Shown: in pieces, positions 46,701 to 57,113 of the stretch | How positions within the stretch are numbered: the stretch's first letter is position 1 | Layout: each line of letters begins with the position of its first letter | Assembly: GCF_008831285.2 (NCBI RefSeq) | Contig: NC_045138.2 | Location: 571,143-631,142, forward strand | Direction: 5' to 3' | DNA: 60,000 nucleotides | DNA from: Nymphaea colorata | Taxonomy: Eukaryota; Streptophyta; Magnoliopsida; Nymphaeales; Nymphaeaceae | Notes under the pieces: model-generated | Told to the model about the DNA's origin: nothing | The model's database searches: none | Seen by the model: only the letters and a program-made list of their open reading frames with translations | Position numbers and translations under genes: made by a program

Positions 46701-49700
46701 ATAGTTAGATTTGTAATACTCGACTTTTGGGTGGGCCGGGTCGGGTCCAGGCCCGGACCCGAACCCGCTTGCGTGAGGAGCCCGTCGCGCGAGGGGCTCT
46801 TCTCTCGCGTCTTCTCTCTCGACCTTACCCCTTCTCCCTCGTCCCGCTGGGTTGCACACAGCACAGAGAAGAAGGAGGCGGAAGAGATGGCAGCAGCGGA
46901 GAAGGTGAAGGGCGACGGCGGTGGTGGCACGTAGGTAAGCCACCGGTTCCCCTCTCTTCTTTCTTCTCCTCCTCCCCCTTTTGCTGTTTTCCTCTTCTGA
47001 CGCCTCTCCCTCAGTCCAGTAGCCAGTAGGCGATAGGATTCAGACCCATCAAAGGTAAGCCCGATTGTTCTTCGTTGAATGCCCCTCTTTCTCTCGTGCT
47101 CCTTACTCGTACCTCTCTCTCTCAACGGTCTCTCTTACTCTCTCCGTCTGTCTCTTCCCCATGTGTCATCGTTCTCTCTCCCTGCACACTCTCGCGTCTC
47201 TTTGGTCACGCCTTCCTCTACATTCTCTCTCACTCTCTCTTTGCCCACGCCCTCTGCTCGAGCCCTCTCCCTCAACCGAACAGTCCCTTATGTCTTTCCT
47301 TCTCTCTTGCGCCAGACCCATCTCTCCCACCCGAACCCTTGGTTCCCCCTCTCACTCGTCTTCAGCCTCCCACACAGCTATTGTGGGCCACTTCTAACGA
47401 CAAACCCCTTTTTAAACCTCCCTTTTTCGTCGATTTTGATTCTCATGTGGCTGTTGGATTAGATTGCAGTTGGGGACGCGTTCTTCCCTCATAACAGCGA
47501 CTAGAAGGCATTGGTGGTGGTGGCATTGCATGGTTTTTGCCATTTGGGGATCGTTGAACGCTTGAGGTGGCTGCCGGAAGCATCGCAGCAGTTCGGACTC
47601 TTTGATTGGGGTGAGCGAGACCTAACCGAGCCTAGATTGTTGTAAATTTTCTGTTCGAGTACGTATAATTATTATTTGAGCATGCTAGAATTAAGAATTG
47701 ATGATTTAGAAGGCATGCTAGAGATGTCGCTATTTGGGGAAGGTCTAGGACTCATGTGGAGGGACGATGATCCATATCTACAATGATCTTTTAAGCATGG
47801 TGGGTTAATTTTCGAAGCAATTAGGAAGCATGGTAGAGATTGTATTGTTGTGGAGAACGTTAGAATCGTTTTGGTGAGCTTGGGGAAATATGCTTCTATT
47901 GAGGTGCATATACGTTGTATGTTGAGAATCTTATGGTGGGGAAGACACCTCAACTAAGGAAAACAAGTAAGAATCGTACATGTGATAAGTCGAATACAAG
48001 TTTTGAGTTCTAATCGTTGGCGGCAACCTCGTGGGTTGGGTAGAGACCCTTTTTGGAGGGTTTCGTGGGTCGACACCCATTTGAGGCGAAGACATGCCTC
48101 GATGACGGTATTTTCAGATTTGTATCGATTGTAAGCGAAACGAGTAGAGAACTTACCATTTTGTTATGTTTGCAGGTACACCACGCACATCAAGTAGGCC
48201 TTGAGCAACGTGGGTCGTAGTTCGAGGTGTTTAGTGGACGCGCGACGGGTATGGCAGCATTCCAGGCAAATCCCTGCCTGGGCAATTGTGTGAATGTGTG
48301 TTCCTAGGATCGTGGGATCCTAGGATTGTGATGTGATTGATGGATTGTTTTGTGAATGAATGTGTGTATGCATGCAAATTGTTTGATATGCAAATTGTTT
48401 GATATATGATATGATTTGTTTTGAAAGGCTATGAGAAGCATGTTTTGAAAATGTTACGCATTTGCATGTGCATGCTAAAATTGATAACTGCTTAGGACAG
48501 ATGAGGTGGGGTATCGAGTCGAGTATCTCCTCGACCCCAATTATGCATTAGAAAGCATCCTAGAATGATAATTGTCTAGGACAGATACGAGCCAATCACG
48601 GATCGAGACTACTCTCCGTAGTTTGGCTAAGTTTTGAAAGGTGTGATTGATGTGTGTGATTGTGAATGATTTGTCATGTGACAAGTTCTGTTTTGGAAAG
48701 CTATTAAAAACTTGTTTTGAAAACTGTTACGCATTTGCATGTGCATGTTAGAATTGATAACTACTTAGGACAGATGAGGTGGGGTATCGAGTCGAGTGTC
48801 TCCTCGACCCCGATTGTGCATTAGAGGGCATCATAGAATGATAATTGCATAGGACAGGGCATCATAGAATGATAATTGCATAGGACAGCTACGAGCCATC
48901 ACGGATCGAGACTACTCTCCGGGATTTAGCCAAGTTTTGAAAGATCTGATTGATATGTTTGATAAGATGTGAATGTTGTGTTTGTTACATATGTATTGTC
49001 GTGGGCAATAATGCAATTGATTGAAATTAGAGGGTAGTTGTACCCGTATTGTATGACGGCTAGCTATGACTGTTAATGTTATGTGTAGACCTCATGTGGA
49101 GGCAATTGGAGGTGTGGGTGCACTCGTGAAGTGTACCAACCTCATGAGCTAGTCAGTCATTTTGTGAATGTGCTATTATAATGATAATAATGAAAGAATA
49201 AAATATGAGAGGCCAGTGGGATGTGGCTATGTGTTTGGGAGACGTCTCGCTTTCGTCACTGGTCTCGCCTGTTCGGAGCGCAAGCGGTGCAAGGCCCTAG
49301 GGTACTGTTGTGTGATGTGCTTGGAGCGTTGGGCTTCCGCCTTCCCAACCTGGGTGTTCTAGGGAAGGCTGAGTATCTTTCCTTGGAATTCACACATCCA
49401 TGGATGAGTGCTCTACCGCTGCAGCGGATGAATGGATCCATACTATTCTGGGCCACCACGGGGGTTGTCTCTCGGCTATGGGCCGCTCGCGGTGTGCACG
49501 TGTCTGTGTTTGCACTCACAGGAACTGTCAATTCACTAAAACTAATGAAAATGAATGTATGTGAATGAAATGTGTGTGAACGAATGTATGTGATTGATGG
49601 GCATGTGAATGCTATGACTGAAATGAAATGTTTAAGCATGTCTTGCATGTGATTGAGATTGTGTTTCTGTGGCCCTTGAGTGGTCCTTTCATGTCATGGT

Positions 49701-52700
49701 CTATGTTAGGGGTTTTCTTGGCAAATGATGTGTCTATGCCCTGACACGACATGACGAATGATGTGCCTATGCCCTGACACGACATGACGATAGATTGTTT
49801 TTATGATTGTTCTTAAATTTGAGCTCTACCTAAGAGGGTTTGAGATTTTCCTGGCTTGTTGCCATACTGCGAAGGCTAAGCCTTCAGTTGTTTCTTTTTC
49901 AGGTTTTAGCGGACCCGGGGCAGCAGGTTGATCAGATGGCTTCACTCACATCCTACGGGGAAGGTTTTGGGTCTTTGGTAGTGTCGGCGCGTCATGGTTT
50001 GGTCTTTTTGACGTCTTATTTGTGTTAGGCATCAAAGTTGTGGTTTGGGGCATTTTTGTCATACACATAGATGTGACTTTGTATGAATTGAAATTGTTAT
50101 ATAAATGAAAGTTTGCCCCATGGTTTCAAATGACATAGCTTCATCTTTTTTTGAATTGTTGTGTAGTCGCACCTTAATGCTTTATGTTTATAAAAAAAAA
50201 TTTGTTTGAGGGTCAAAAGGTTGGGGTGTGACAAGATTTGTCGGGTACACTACCTTACCCAAAAAATACAATGTTTTTGAAGTACCTTAATATAATAGAA
50301 GGATTAGAGTTTTTGCCACGACAAGTTGTCAACCAACAAATCAGTAATGTTTGTCCACAACCTACACCTAACTTTTGATGTCAACTTCAAGCCAAGCATG
50401 AACAAACAGAAAAGTGCATGCATGAACAGAGAGAGCTATTCTTTCTAAAGTTTAAATATTGGTGGTGCATTGAATTTCCAAAAGTAAAACATAAACATCA
50501 TTTCACAACCTACGACTAAAAGAAGTGCAAAGAAAGGTGAACAACAGATACAAGTAAGAGAAGAGAATCTGCACACGAATAAATGCAGCATCCATATGTA
50601 AAATCTATGGACTATGATATTTAATATTTATCCATAGTAGCATGAACTACTAACACCAAAGGAAAATGAAATTTCATTGAATCCCCTCAAGTTTATAATT
50701 TATGCCGTTCAGGATTCCATACCAAGAATATGAATATCAAGGATGAGAAAGCATGATGAAAGAAATAAACATCTGTGAGTAATTACTTTTATAAATATCC
50801 ATGATGGCATGACACCTTCTCCAAGGACCCAGGTGACAAGCCCTTGAACATCCTGTTTCACAATTTAAACAAAAAAAAAAGGTATCAAGAAATCATATTA
50901 TGGAGTTAGCACTATTTCAAACTTTCAGTATAGGAGGAGTAAGGGGAACAAACCTCCAGATTTAAAGTCGAGTTAGCCCGAGGACTTCTAATAGTAGCTT
51001 CTGCTTTTGCCTGTATATGCACTAAAAAGTGTTAACAGAGTTCCACCAGTGGATCACTGAGTCAAAGCTACAACCAGATTAGATTTCATCATCATCTTAA
51101 TCTGTAACAAGCAAAAAATAAATGAACTCAACTAGTTCCTTGCTGTTCCATGAAAGAAGATACTATGCCACCATTTCAAAAGCAAATATTAGGCATGCTT
51201 TGGATTATACAACTGGCAAAGCTGCCTGTTTGAAGACAAGCACTATTTTCTTGGTGCTTTCAAGACATTAGGTTCATTTTTACAGAGTTATACTTGCTAC
51301 TTGCTACCTTGGTCTAGATCAGGTAAAACCGTCAAACTCAAACAAGTCTCAGTACAATTTTTAATGCCAGGGCCATTTGAGATAATATAATTCCTTTTCA
51401 TTTTTTCCAACAGGGCCCACTGTCTTGCTGCAAATGCTGGTGCTACCTTCAGAAGTCATTCCCAACCGAACCTTTCCGTTTGAAGTTGAGAACCATGATG
51501 AAATCTAAGAATGAACATGGTTTGATATGTCTTTGAAAGGAATCTCCTGCAGTGGAACCTTAAGTAGCCAAAAACGCCCCTACAGAACATTTTATTGCCT
51601 ATAAATAACTCAGAAAAAAAAGTTTAGGAAAAGACTCAAGAAGGCAACGCTCATTAGTGCAGCATCATACCATTTTGATGCCTTTTTGTTCCTTTCATCT
51701 CTTTCAGAATATGTTTTGAGGGCTAGGATCTTGACATTCTTAATCTATCAAATGGGCATGTTCTGTGAAAACCCAAAAAAGAAAAAGAAAAAAAACACAC
51801 TGACCACAAGGAAACTATCAAGAATGCAGCAGCTTTGCGATCCAATGATACATATTACAGAACAAGAAAAACAACATTTTTTCATGTAAAATAGCAACCG
51901 AAAGTGTCAAGCCCAAAACCCTGCAAACTGTTCAAAAGAAACCGTGACAACATCCACAGGCTATATTGACACCAAGAAACAGCAAAGAGAAGTTTTAATA
52001 AAAATGCATTCTCCCAAGTAATTGAAGTGCATAGGCAAACAATCCACGCACGGTCCTCAATTTCTGGCACTGCAAATGAGGGAAGATGAATGAAATACGC
52101 AACTTCATAAATTTGTTCCGGCATAGAAATTATTAGATTATTAGTCAATTATTAGTGAAGTTTTCATGAAATTCAGCTTACTTGACCATAACAAACGCAT
52201 TGAACCATGACAACAGACTTCCTCTCTGTCTCGTATTGTAACGAAATGAAAAAGTGAAATTAAAAGATAAAAAATAAACAACCTATTGATCCTCTCGTGA
52301 ACGCTATAAATCAAACCACCACCATCTCCCCAGTGCTCAAAAAGGACTATAAACAAAACAGCACAAAAGGGAAAACAAATGAAAAAATGGTATAGCAAGA
52401 TCATAAATGAGAATAAGTTACAAACATAAACGAAACAAGGTATGAAGACGGATAACCCAAAAAAGGACGAGAGGTAGAAACAACTCCATCTTTCTTTATC
52501 CCAAAACCCTGACCATTTAAAGCATAATAACGTATAGAAATTCCACATCAAGCGAAACAGATAAATGAAGTGGATGAAAATAAAATTTGACAATTCAAGC
52601 AGACGACCAATGGGCAGAGGAGACTCAACACATTCATGAGGAAATAACAAGCGAAAAGGAACCGCATTGCTATGGCTCCACGTTCCTCAATCAGAAAACC

Positions 52701-53116
52701 CATTAACCATGAAAGTTCCAGCATCCTCACTTGCACCAAATAACTGATAAAGTGACCACGGAAGTTAAGGGGGCAGCTTAACCTAATGTGTATCTGCGTG
52801 CTCGTGCACGTGTGAGAGAGAGAGGGAAAAAGAGAGAAACCACCTCAGGGCCATAGACGTCAAAGTAACGGCCATTGTCCTCCTTGCCGATGGAGTCAGA
52901 AGGAGAATGCGAAGACGAAGAAGAAGACGAAGAAGAAGAAGTGGAAGTAGAAGAGGAAGAGGAGGAAGCGGTACAGTTGATGAGTTGGGTATCGGCGTCT
53001 CGGTCAGAAGCGCGCTTCTTCTTCCCCATGGAGACTGAGGAAGGCTTCTTCCCCTTCACCGTCGGGAAACAACGCGGCAGGAAGGAAGAGGAGGGAGCGG
53101 AGGCCCGTGACTGCAT
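33039..53116 (-). CDS. SDN5: DEDDh 3'-5' exonuclease, small RNA degrading nuclease 5-like, 14 exons, 612 aa
   Basis: Exons (minus strand order): 53116-52844, 51010-50954, 50852-50787, 42765-42632, 42371-42259, 41451-41344, 41203-41163, 40644-40585, 38638-38583, 35948-35888, 35763-35496, 34527-34346, 34254-33959, 33162-33039. All junctions are GT-AG and keep phase: 1839 bases, 612 residues plus TAA. The exonuclease core is complete: AVDCEM (D261, E263), [11 protein letters not shown] (D344) and GHDSVEDA (H393, D398) give the DEDDh set. The preceding region ([23 protein letters not shown]) and the C-terminal tail match SDN5/REX1-type plant proteins, which trim 3' ends of small RNAs. An inner ATG at 53029 (MGKKKRASD) is an alternative start. 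A serine run follows it (about residues 50-70). Intron 3 is 8.0 kb and holds transposons. The model is inferred without transcript data. Confidence 0.88.
36865..37141. mobile_element. Short hAT-like MITE in intron 9 of SDN5
   Basis: The left end CCATGTCACATGGGTG and the reverse complement of the right end, CTATGTCACATGGGTG, agree at 15 of 16 bases. CCACAA precedes it and CCACAAAA follows, which could be a decayed 8-bp target duplication. The interior is non-coding with GGTGTGGGTGCGG words. Confidence 0.5.
39045..39350. repeat. Tandem repeat, about 122-bp unit, 2.5 copies
   Basis: The phrase TTTATGTTACnnTnTTGCTG recurs at about 39058, 39180 and 39301. Shorter TTTGCTGGTTTCATTTATATT words lie inside each unit. 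It lies in the intron between exons 8 and 9 of SDN5. The frame stays open on the plus strand only because the unit is T-rich. Confidence 0.65.
39421..39532. mobile_element. Right-end fragment of the CGTACC/TATGTGACTTAG hAT-like family
   Basis: The words GTCGTACCGCTGTACCC, CATACCCAAACACATACC and the terminal TGTATGACTTAG match the right halves of the elements at 44541 and 45044. No left end was found, so it is a truncated copy. Confidence 0.4.
39984..40197 (+). pseudogene. Possible LINE remnant (zinc-finger end of reverse transcriptase ORF)
   Basis: A 71-codon frame contains [20 protein letters not shown] followed by LLCYQ. The spacing C-x2-C ... H-x3-C is reminiscent of the zf-RVT motif at the end of many plant LINE ORF2 or RNase H-like retrosequences. 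Nothing upstream in frame extends it. A weak, motif-only call; it may be chance. Confidence 0.25.
41970..42210. repeat. Two tandem copies of a 115-bp unit
   Basis: The phrase AACTTGTTGTTA...GAAATCACAAGTTC...GGGATTTAAGT occurs twice, starting at about 41973 and 42088, with scattered differences. It lies in intron 5 of SDN5 and has no coding capacity. Confidence 0.7.
43159..43820. mobile_element. hAT-like MITE with CTATGTTGCATGGAC ends, intron 3 of SDN5
   Basis: The left end CTATGTTGCATGGAC and the right end GTCCATGCAATATAG are inverted with one mismatch. Words typical of this common plant repeat (GTGTCCAAGTGTCC, GGTGCCAGTGTCC) lie inside, together with a CT-rich stretch and a (TA)n tract at 43698-43739. 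No clear target duplication. Confidence 0.5.
43698..43739. repeat. (TA)n microsatellite
   Basis: About 20 TA units inside the MITE at 43159-43820. Confidence 0.9.
44541..44908. mobile_element. hAT-like MITE, CTATGTGAC family copy 1, intron 3 of SDN5
   Basis: The flanking octamers ATTGAGAC (44533-44540) and ATTGGGAC (44909-44916) differ at one base and look like an 8-bp target duplication. The left end CTACATGGGTACTTC and the right end CCTATGTGACTTAG are imperfect inverted ends (the left one lost about four bases). Right-half words CGTACCC, CATACCC and CTGTACC are shared with 45044-45895. Confidence 0.55.
45044..45895. mobile_element. hAT-like element, CTATGTGAC family copy 2, intron 3 of SDN5
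   Basis: The ends CTATGTGACACGAG and CATCATGTGACATAG are inverted with mismatches. The flanking octamers TCAATGAC (45036-45043) and CCAATGAC (45896-45903) agree at seven of eight. The 852-bp interior is non-coding, with TTTTGTTTGGTTGC repeats and a right-hand part rich in CGTACCC and CATACCC. Confidence 0.6.
48410..48960. repeat. Two direct repeats of about 273 bp inside the solo LTR
   Basis: GTTACGCATTTGCATG recurs at about 48453 and 48726, and GACAGATGAGGTGGGG and ACGGATCGAGACTACTCTCC recur at the same spacing. The second copy also has a short internal duplication of ATAGAATGATAATTGCATAG. Confidence 0.75.
49725..49791. repeat. 33-bp tandem doublet in the solo LTR
   Basis: CTATGCCCTGACACGACATG occurs twice, 33 bases apart. 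Confidence 0.8.
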
Positions 53117-56100
53117 GTGACCCTTTCCTCTTTAAACAGCACCCTCGGCTCCCTCTCTCCTCAACTCTCGTATGTGAAGTGCGGTTAACTGGTCATTTCA
53201 ATTCAGACCACTTAGTTGAAGGATAAAAAACAGATGTTTTCAGTTGGTTATTGAAGTATTATTTGCGCAAATTATATGTATAGTTCTAAAAAGTGATTTG
53301 CTATTTTTAGATATTACTTTCAATAGCGTAAAATTATCGGCAAGTAACATCGAAATTTTGTTCATTTAAAAAAAAATACATTATGATCCGCTTTATGTTG
53401 AACTGCTGTTTATAACGTTCATATTTTTATATATTTTTATTATAATTTAAGGGATCTCTTTTAAGATATACTTTTTTTTTCCTTTTTATCTCTCCCTATG
53501 AACATGCATGTATGTAGATAAAACGGCTAATATATAATATAATATAATATAAATAATATACAAAGTATATGTGAAAAAAACAATAAACTGCTTATATATT
53601 ATTTTCTCTTTATCTACTCCATAGTCCATACGTGCTATTATAGATAAAATGTTGAAATTTGCACTCAGCTTTTGCAACTCTTTGCCATCTATTTTTCTCA
53701 TACTTACGATTTTTAGTACACTGAACAATCCTTTGGTTAGAACTTTATGTTTATCTCCCCCTAGTTAATAAAAGTACATCACTGTCTTTTTGCTTTTGTT
53801 ATAACTCGTATTATATCATAATTTAAAAGTCAATGGCAAAAAACAAACACTTGTTTGATTATTGCCAATAATTAGCATGAGCGTTTCAAAATATTTGGAA
53901 AATAATCAAGGAGGGTGGCTAAAGTACTAATATGCATTTTTAGCCTTTTCTTGTACAATACCTCACATTTTTTAGCCACTTCTCATAAATAAAATCCACG
54001 AATGGGGATTACAAAAACAACGAACTTCAGCATTAAAAAAGAGCATTTTCCGTACAACAAAATGTCCCATCATTTTAGATAACGAAGAACAGTGCGCAGC
54101 AAGAGAGAGATCGGTAAGGGCGAAGACTTTGGATCGCATTCAAAACATTTCTCATCTATCTACATTTTCCATGCGTGTTTTTCATTTTAATCGGTGGATG
54201 TGGATCTCATGGGCTTTACCCAGTGGTGTAAAAATTGACTTGAATTGATAGCAGATAAATATGATTAATCGGTGGATATATAGATGTCACGTTTCCGATT
54301 GCCATTCAGTTTTTAAAGTCTTTAACTTCTAAAGATTTTATCAATTTTTTAAATTCTTAGACAAAATGATATTTTTTCTGAAACATATATAGTAAATTGC
54401 TTGCTACTTAGCAAGCGATTAAGCTGAACCAGTCTCTTCGAAGATCTTATTCGAATTTTGTCATTGGGGGGTTGGAGCAATGAACGGGGCAAAGGCTGAG
54501 TAGGCAGCTAATCTTTATTTCAAATCCTCAGGGTTTCAATTCCATGTGCTGCAACAAAAAACACCACCAACGAATCACATAAAACAGGTCATATATGGTA
54601 AGGAAAGAGGAGTTGAGTGGGAGCTTCGACTTTCAGTCGTGGGGTGGGTCTCTCCCCGCTCTCACCAAAGGTCTTATTCAAATCCAGATTTTATACCCAA
54701 AGGCAAAGGAACATCATCATTGCCATAACAGGAAAAAGAAAATGAGAGCACAGCAGATGAGTAGGATCCAGAACGACCAAATAGGCAGATAATAGGATAG
54801 AGAAGCCCTCACATTGGATTCAATTCATTTTCAGCCCACAGGCTGATCATTGTGACAAAGCCCTTCATTATACTCCAACCGCAATAGGGCTTCGGCCTTA
54901 GATCCTCAGTGTGGTTCCAGACCAGATCCAAGGTAAACATAGCTATAATGATGATTTTATGGGAATTTTAATCACTTAAGCCCACTGAGGAAGAGGAAAA
55001 TAGTCTGATTCAGAATTGGTATAGACCTTTTTTCCCAAACTTAGATGAGAGTGCAGCGACCTTATTGAATCAATTTACAGTTACTGGGCAAAATCAGACA
55101 CTCAATTGCAGCGGACCAGCCAGAGGCATGGATTTAAGCGTTTCAGGTTTGGATAAGGTGGATACATTAGATACCAAGTTAACTTGTTGGTAGAGGTAAG
55201 GAAACCAACGCCCTTCATTTACATCCCTATTAACAAGAGATGGTTACTGATGGGATTTTCCAGGAACCAACAGGCAGATCAATGGATAGCAGAGAAAGGG
55301 AGACGGTGAGATGCCCTTGGTTCCATACAAGTCTGAAACAATTAAACCATGACTAACAGCATTCCAGACAAGGGAGGGAAACAGGAAAGAACATGCAAAC
55401 AAACAAGATCATAATCACGCCAAAACCAGTTCAAAAGTCTATTCATTTAGGACAGGTCTATCATTGCACAATTGCATTCAATTTCAGATACGGCAATCCC
55501 ACCAAAGATCTCTTAGTTGTTTCATGTTTGGGGAAATATATCATAGAGAAATTTCTGATTTGGCTGGAAAATGTAGAGCTGGTAAACGAGAAACAACTTT
55601 TAGTAAGATATACCTCATTTCTGCAACCACGTTTTGCATAACTAATTTTGACCGTATTTTGTTGGACTCCTCATAGACAGCCAGCAAGCAACCAGGCAAA
55701 ATGAAGGAATTATTTGATTTTTCATGACCTCCTGCCTGTCAAGTTCCTGTTAATTCTTCAATATATCTAGAACTTCGGGATGGAACCAGATAATTTCATG
55801 ACATCCTTTGCCGAATAGAAATAAACTTAAGATCACAGGGACTGGCAGTGCACAGTCTACTAGATGCTCGATTAGCTATGTCCATGCAATGTTCTAGAAA
55901 ATTGAAGAGATTAGCAGCTTAAACAAACGGAAGGAGAATGAATGGATGCATAATAAAGCTCAAGTGGATCCATAGAAGCAATAACATAGACTCTAGAGAA
56001 ACATTACCACTGCAGAGAAATTTTATTATCTTTCAGAAATGAGAGATGAGCATTCACAGCTTCTATAGCTTTTTCCGAAATTCATGTCTTTCATGGGCAT

Positions 56101-56139
56101 GACTAAGAACTTCATGCAGAATCCTTAAAATTTGGGAAT
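53117..56139. other. Intergenic DNA upstream of SDN5
   Basis: The first few hundred bases should hold the SDN5 promoter. On the minus strand a TTTAAA motif lies about 20 bases before the first ATG; no strong TATA box was seen. The rest is AT-rich up to 54.4 kb, then less so. No gene family was recognised in the short frames here. Confidence 0.4.
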
Positions 56140-56459
56140 ATCCTGACATCACACACAGCAACCAAAATATTAAGAGGGATACAGCAAATATCAGAATTCA
56201 ATTCCATGCTGTAAGGCCAAGATCCTCAGCTACATTTTACATAACAAGGTGATCCCTAACAGGACCAAAGAGATGCTCTCCTCCTATAGCAAAAATAAAT
56301 ATGGGAACAACCTAACATCCCACATGCAACCAAATACTGAGAGGGATACTAAATATGAGAAATCAGTTCCATGCTGTTAGACCAAGATCTCCAGCTACAT
56401 TGTACATAACAAGGCGATCCCAAACAGAACCAAAGAGATGCTCTCCTCCTATAGCAAAA
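56140..56459. repeat. Tandem duplication, about 165-bp unit
   Basis: Blocks at about 56140-56305 and 56307-56459 share TTCCATGCTGT, CCAAGATC, CAGCTACATT, ACATAACAAGG and GAGATGCTCTCCTCCTATAG in order. Point differences accumulate in both copies. Confidence 0.7.
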
Positions 56460-56523
56460 GTGAATGCCCACGAGCATAGAGCAGTTGTGAATAACACAAA
56501 CCCAATGGCCGACCCAACCACAT
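56380..56523 (-). pseudogene. Possible exon of an unidentified membrane protein
   Basis: On the minus strand a strong acceptor (CCTCCACCTTTTTCAG) precedes an open frame beginning VVGSAIGFVLFTTALCSW and including FAIGGEHLFGSVWDRL. It is hydrophobic and looks protein-like in composition. The tandem copy at 56200-56300 repeats the second half but with an in-frame stop. I do not recognise the family. The 5' part could lie beyond the copia insertion. It may be a gene fragment or a chance frame. Confidence 0.25.
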
Positions 56524-56879
56524 CTGAAAAAGGTGGAGGAGAGCATCCATTCAATAATTCATAACAAAGCCAAGGTACGTCCATTAACCCACTGAATCAT
56601 GAGGTGATAATGGAGAACTAATTTAGAAACAGGTTGCATTTTGAACATTGAAGCATTAGCAAACTACTAGTTTTCTAAAACAGAATGAAATTGTACTTGA
56701 TAATAATGCTTATTAGACCCACTGGGATTGGAGCATTGATTGTTATACAACACATGATGTTGCAGATGTACGTTACTTTCAGTTAAAAAGATGAGAAGAT
56801 TTTAAAGGTTATTGTTTCCCCAATCAATATTTACATGATCAAACAAAAACGGACACAAAAGGTTAATTCATGTATAGCT
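56524..56879. other. Intergenic DNA next to the copia 3' LTR
   Basis: No feature recognised. The five bases before the LTR (TAGCT, 56875-56879) should be one half of the copia target duplication; the other half is outside the window. Confidence 0.4.
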
Positions 56880-57101
56880 TGTTGCAGCGGAGAAGAAGAG
56901 AGTGAGAGAGAGAAGCTGCCGTGAGATTGAACCTTGAGAACCTTTCCTTACGATAACCCTCATCTCTCTTATAAAAGAGATTAGGGTAAAAAGGGATTTA
57001 CAAAATAACTCAATGGAAAATAAGAAAAATATTAAAGAGATCTTATAACTCTTTAATATTACAAAGAACCTCCTAAAACATAAAACTTTTCTTGTTTAAC
57101 A
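56880..57101 (-). mobile_element. 3' LTR of a Ty1/copia retrotransposon, 222 bp
   Basis: On the minus strand it starts TGTTAAACAAG, directly after a polypurine tract, and ends CCGCTGCAACA, giving TG...CA ends with TGTT/AACA inverted tips. Short LTRs are normal for copia elements. Confidence 0.8.
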
Positions 57102-57113
57102 CTCCCCCTCAAG
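57102..57113 (-). other. Polypurine tract of the copia element
   Basis: CTTGAGGGGGAG on the minus strand, immediately 5' of the LTR. It overlaps the TGA stop of the pol frame (57109-57111). This tract would prime plus-strand DNA synthesis. Confidence 0.75.

Larger units (their letters stand above)
46712..50233. mobile_element. Solo LTR (3.52 kb) of a probable Ty3/gypsy element, intron 3 of SDN5
   Basis: It begins TGTAATACTCGAC, ends GGTTGGGGTGTGACA (TGT...ACA ends), and is flanked by a perfect 5-bp target duplication AGATT (46707-46711 and 50234-50238). No gag or pol frame occurs inside and there is no second LTR, so it is a single LTR left by recombination. The long LTR and its GGGGTGTGACA end resemble Tekay/Del-type chromoviruses (inferred). 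Inside are a CT-rich stretch (46800-47400), two 273-bp direct repeats (about 48410-48960) and a 33-bp doublet (49725-49791). It is more GC-rich than the intron around it. Confidence 0.78.

Noticed and set aside
46545-47494. Several overlapping 100-160-residue frames in the CT-rich region
   Set aside because: All lie in the leader-like CT-rich part of the solo LTR. They overlap in several frames with biased composition and no domain.
42766-50786. A separate gene inside the 8-kb intron of the nuclease gene
   Set aside because: No coding family was seen. The interval is accounted for by three hAT-like elements, a solo LTR and AT-rich filler.
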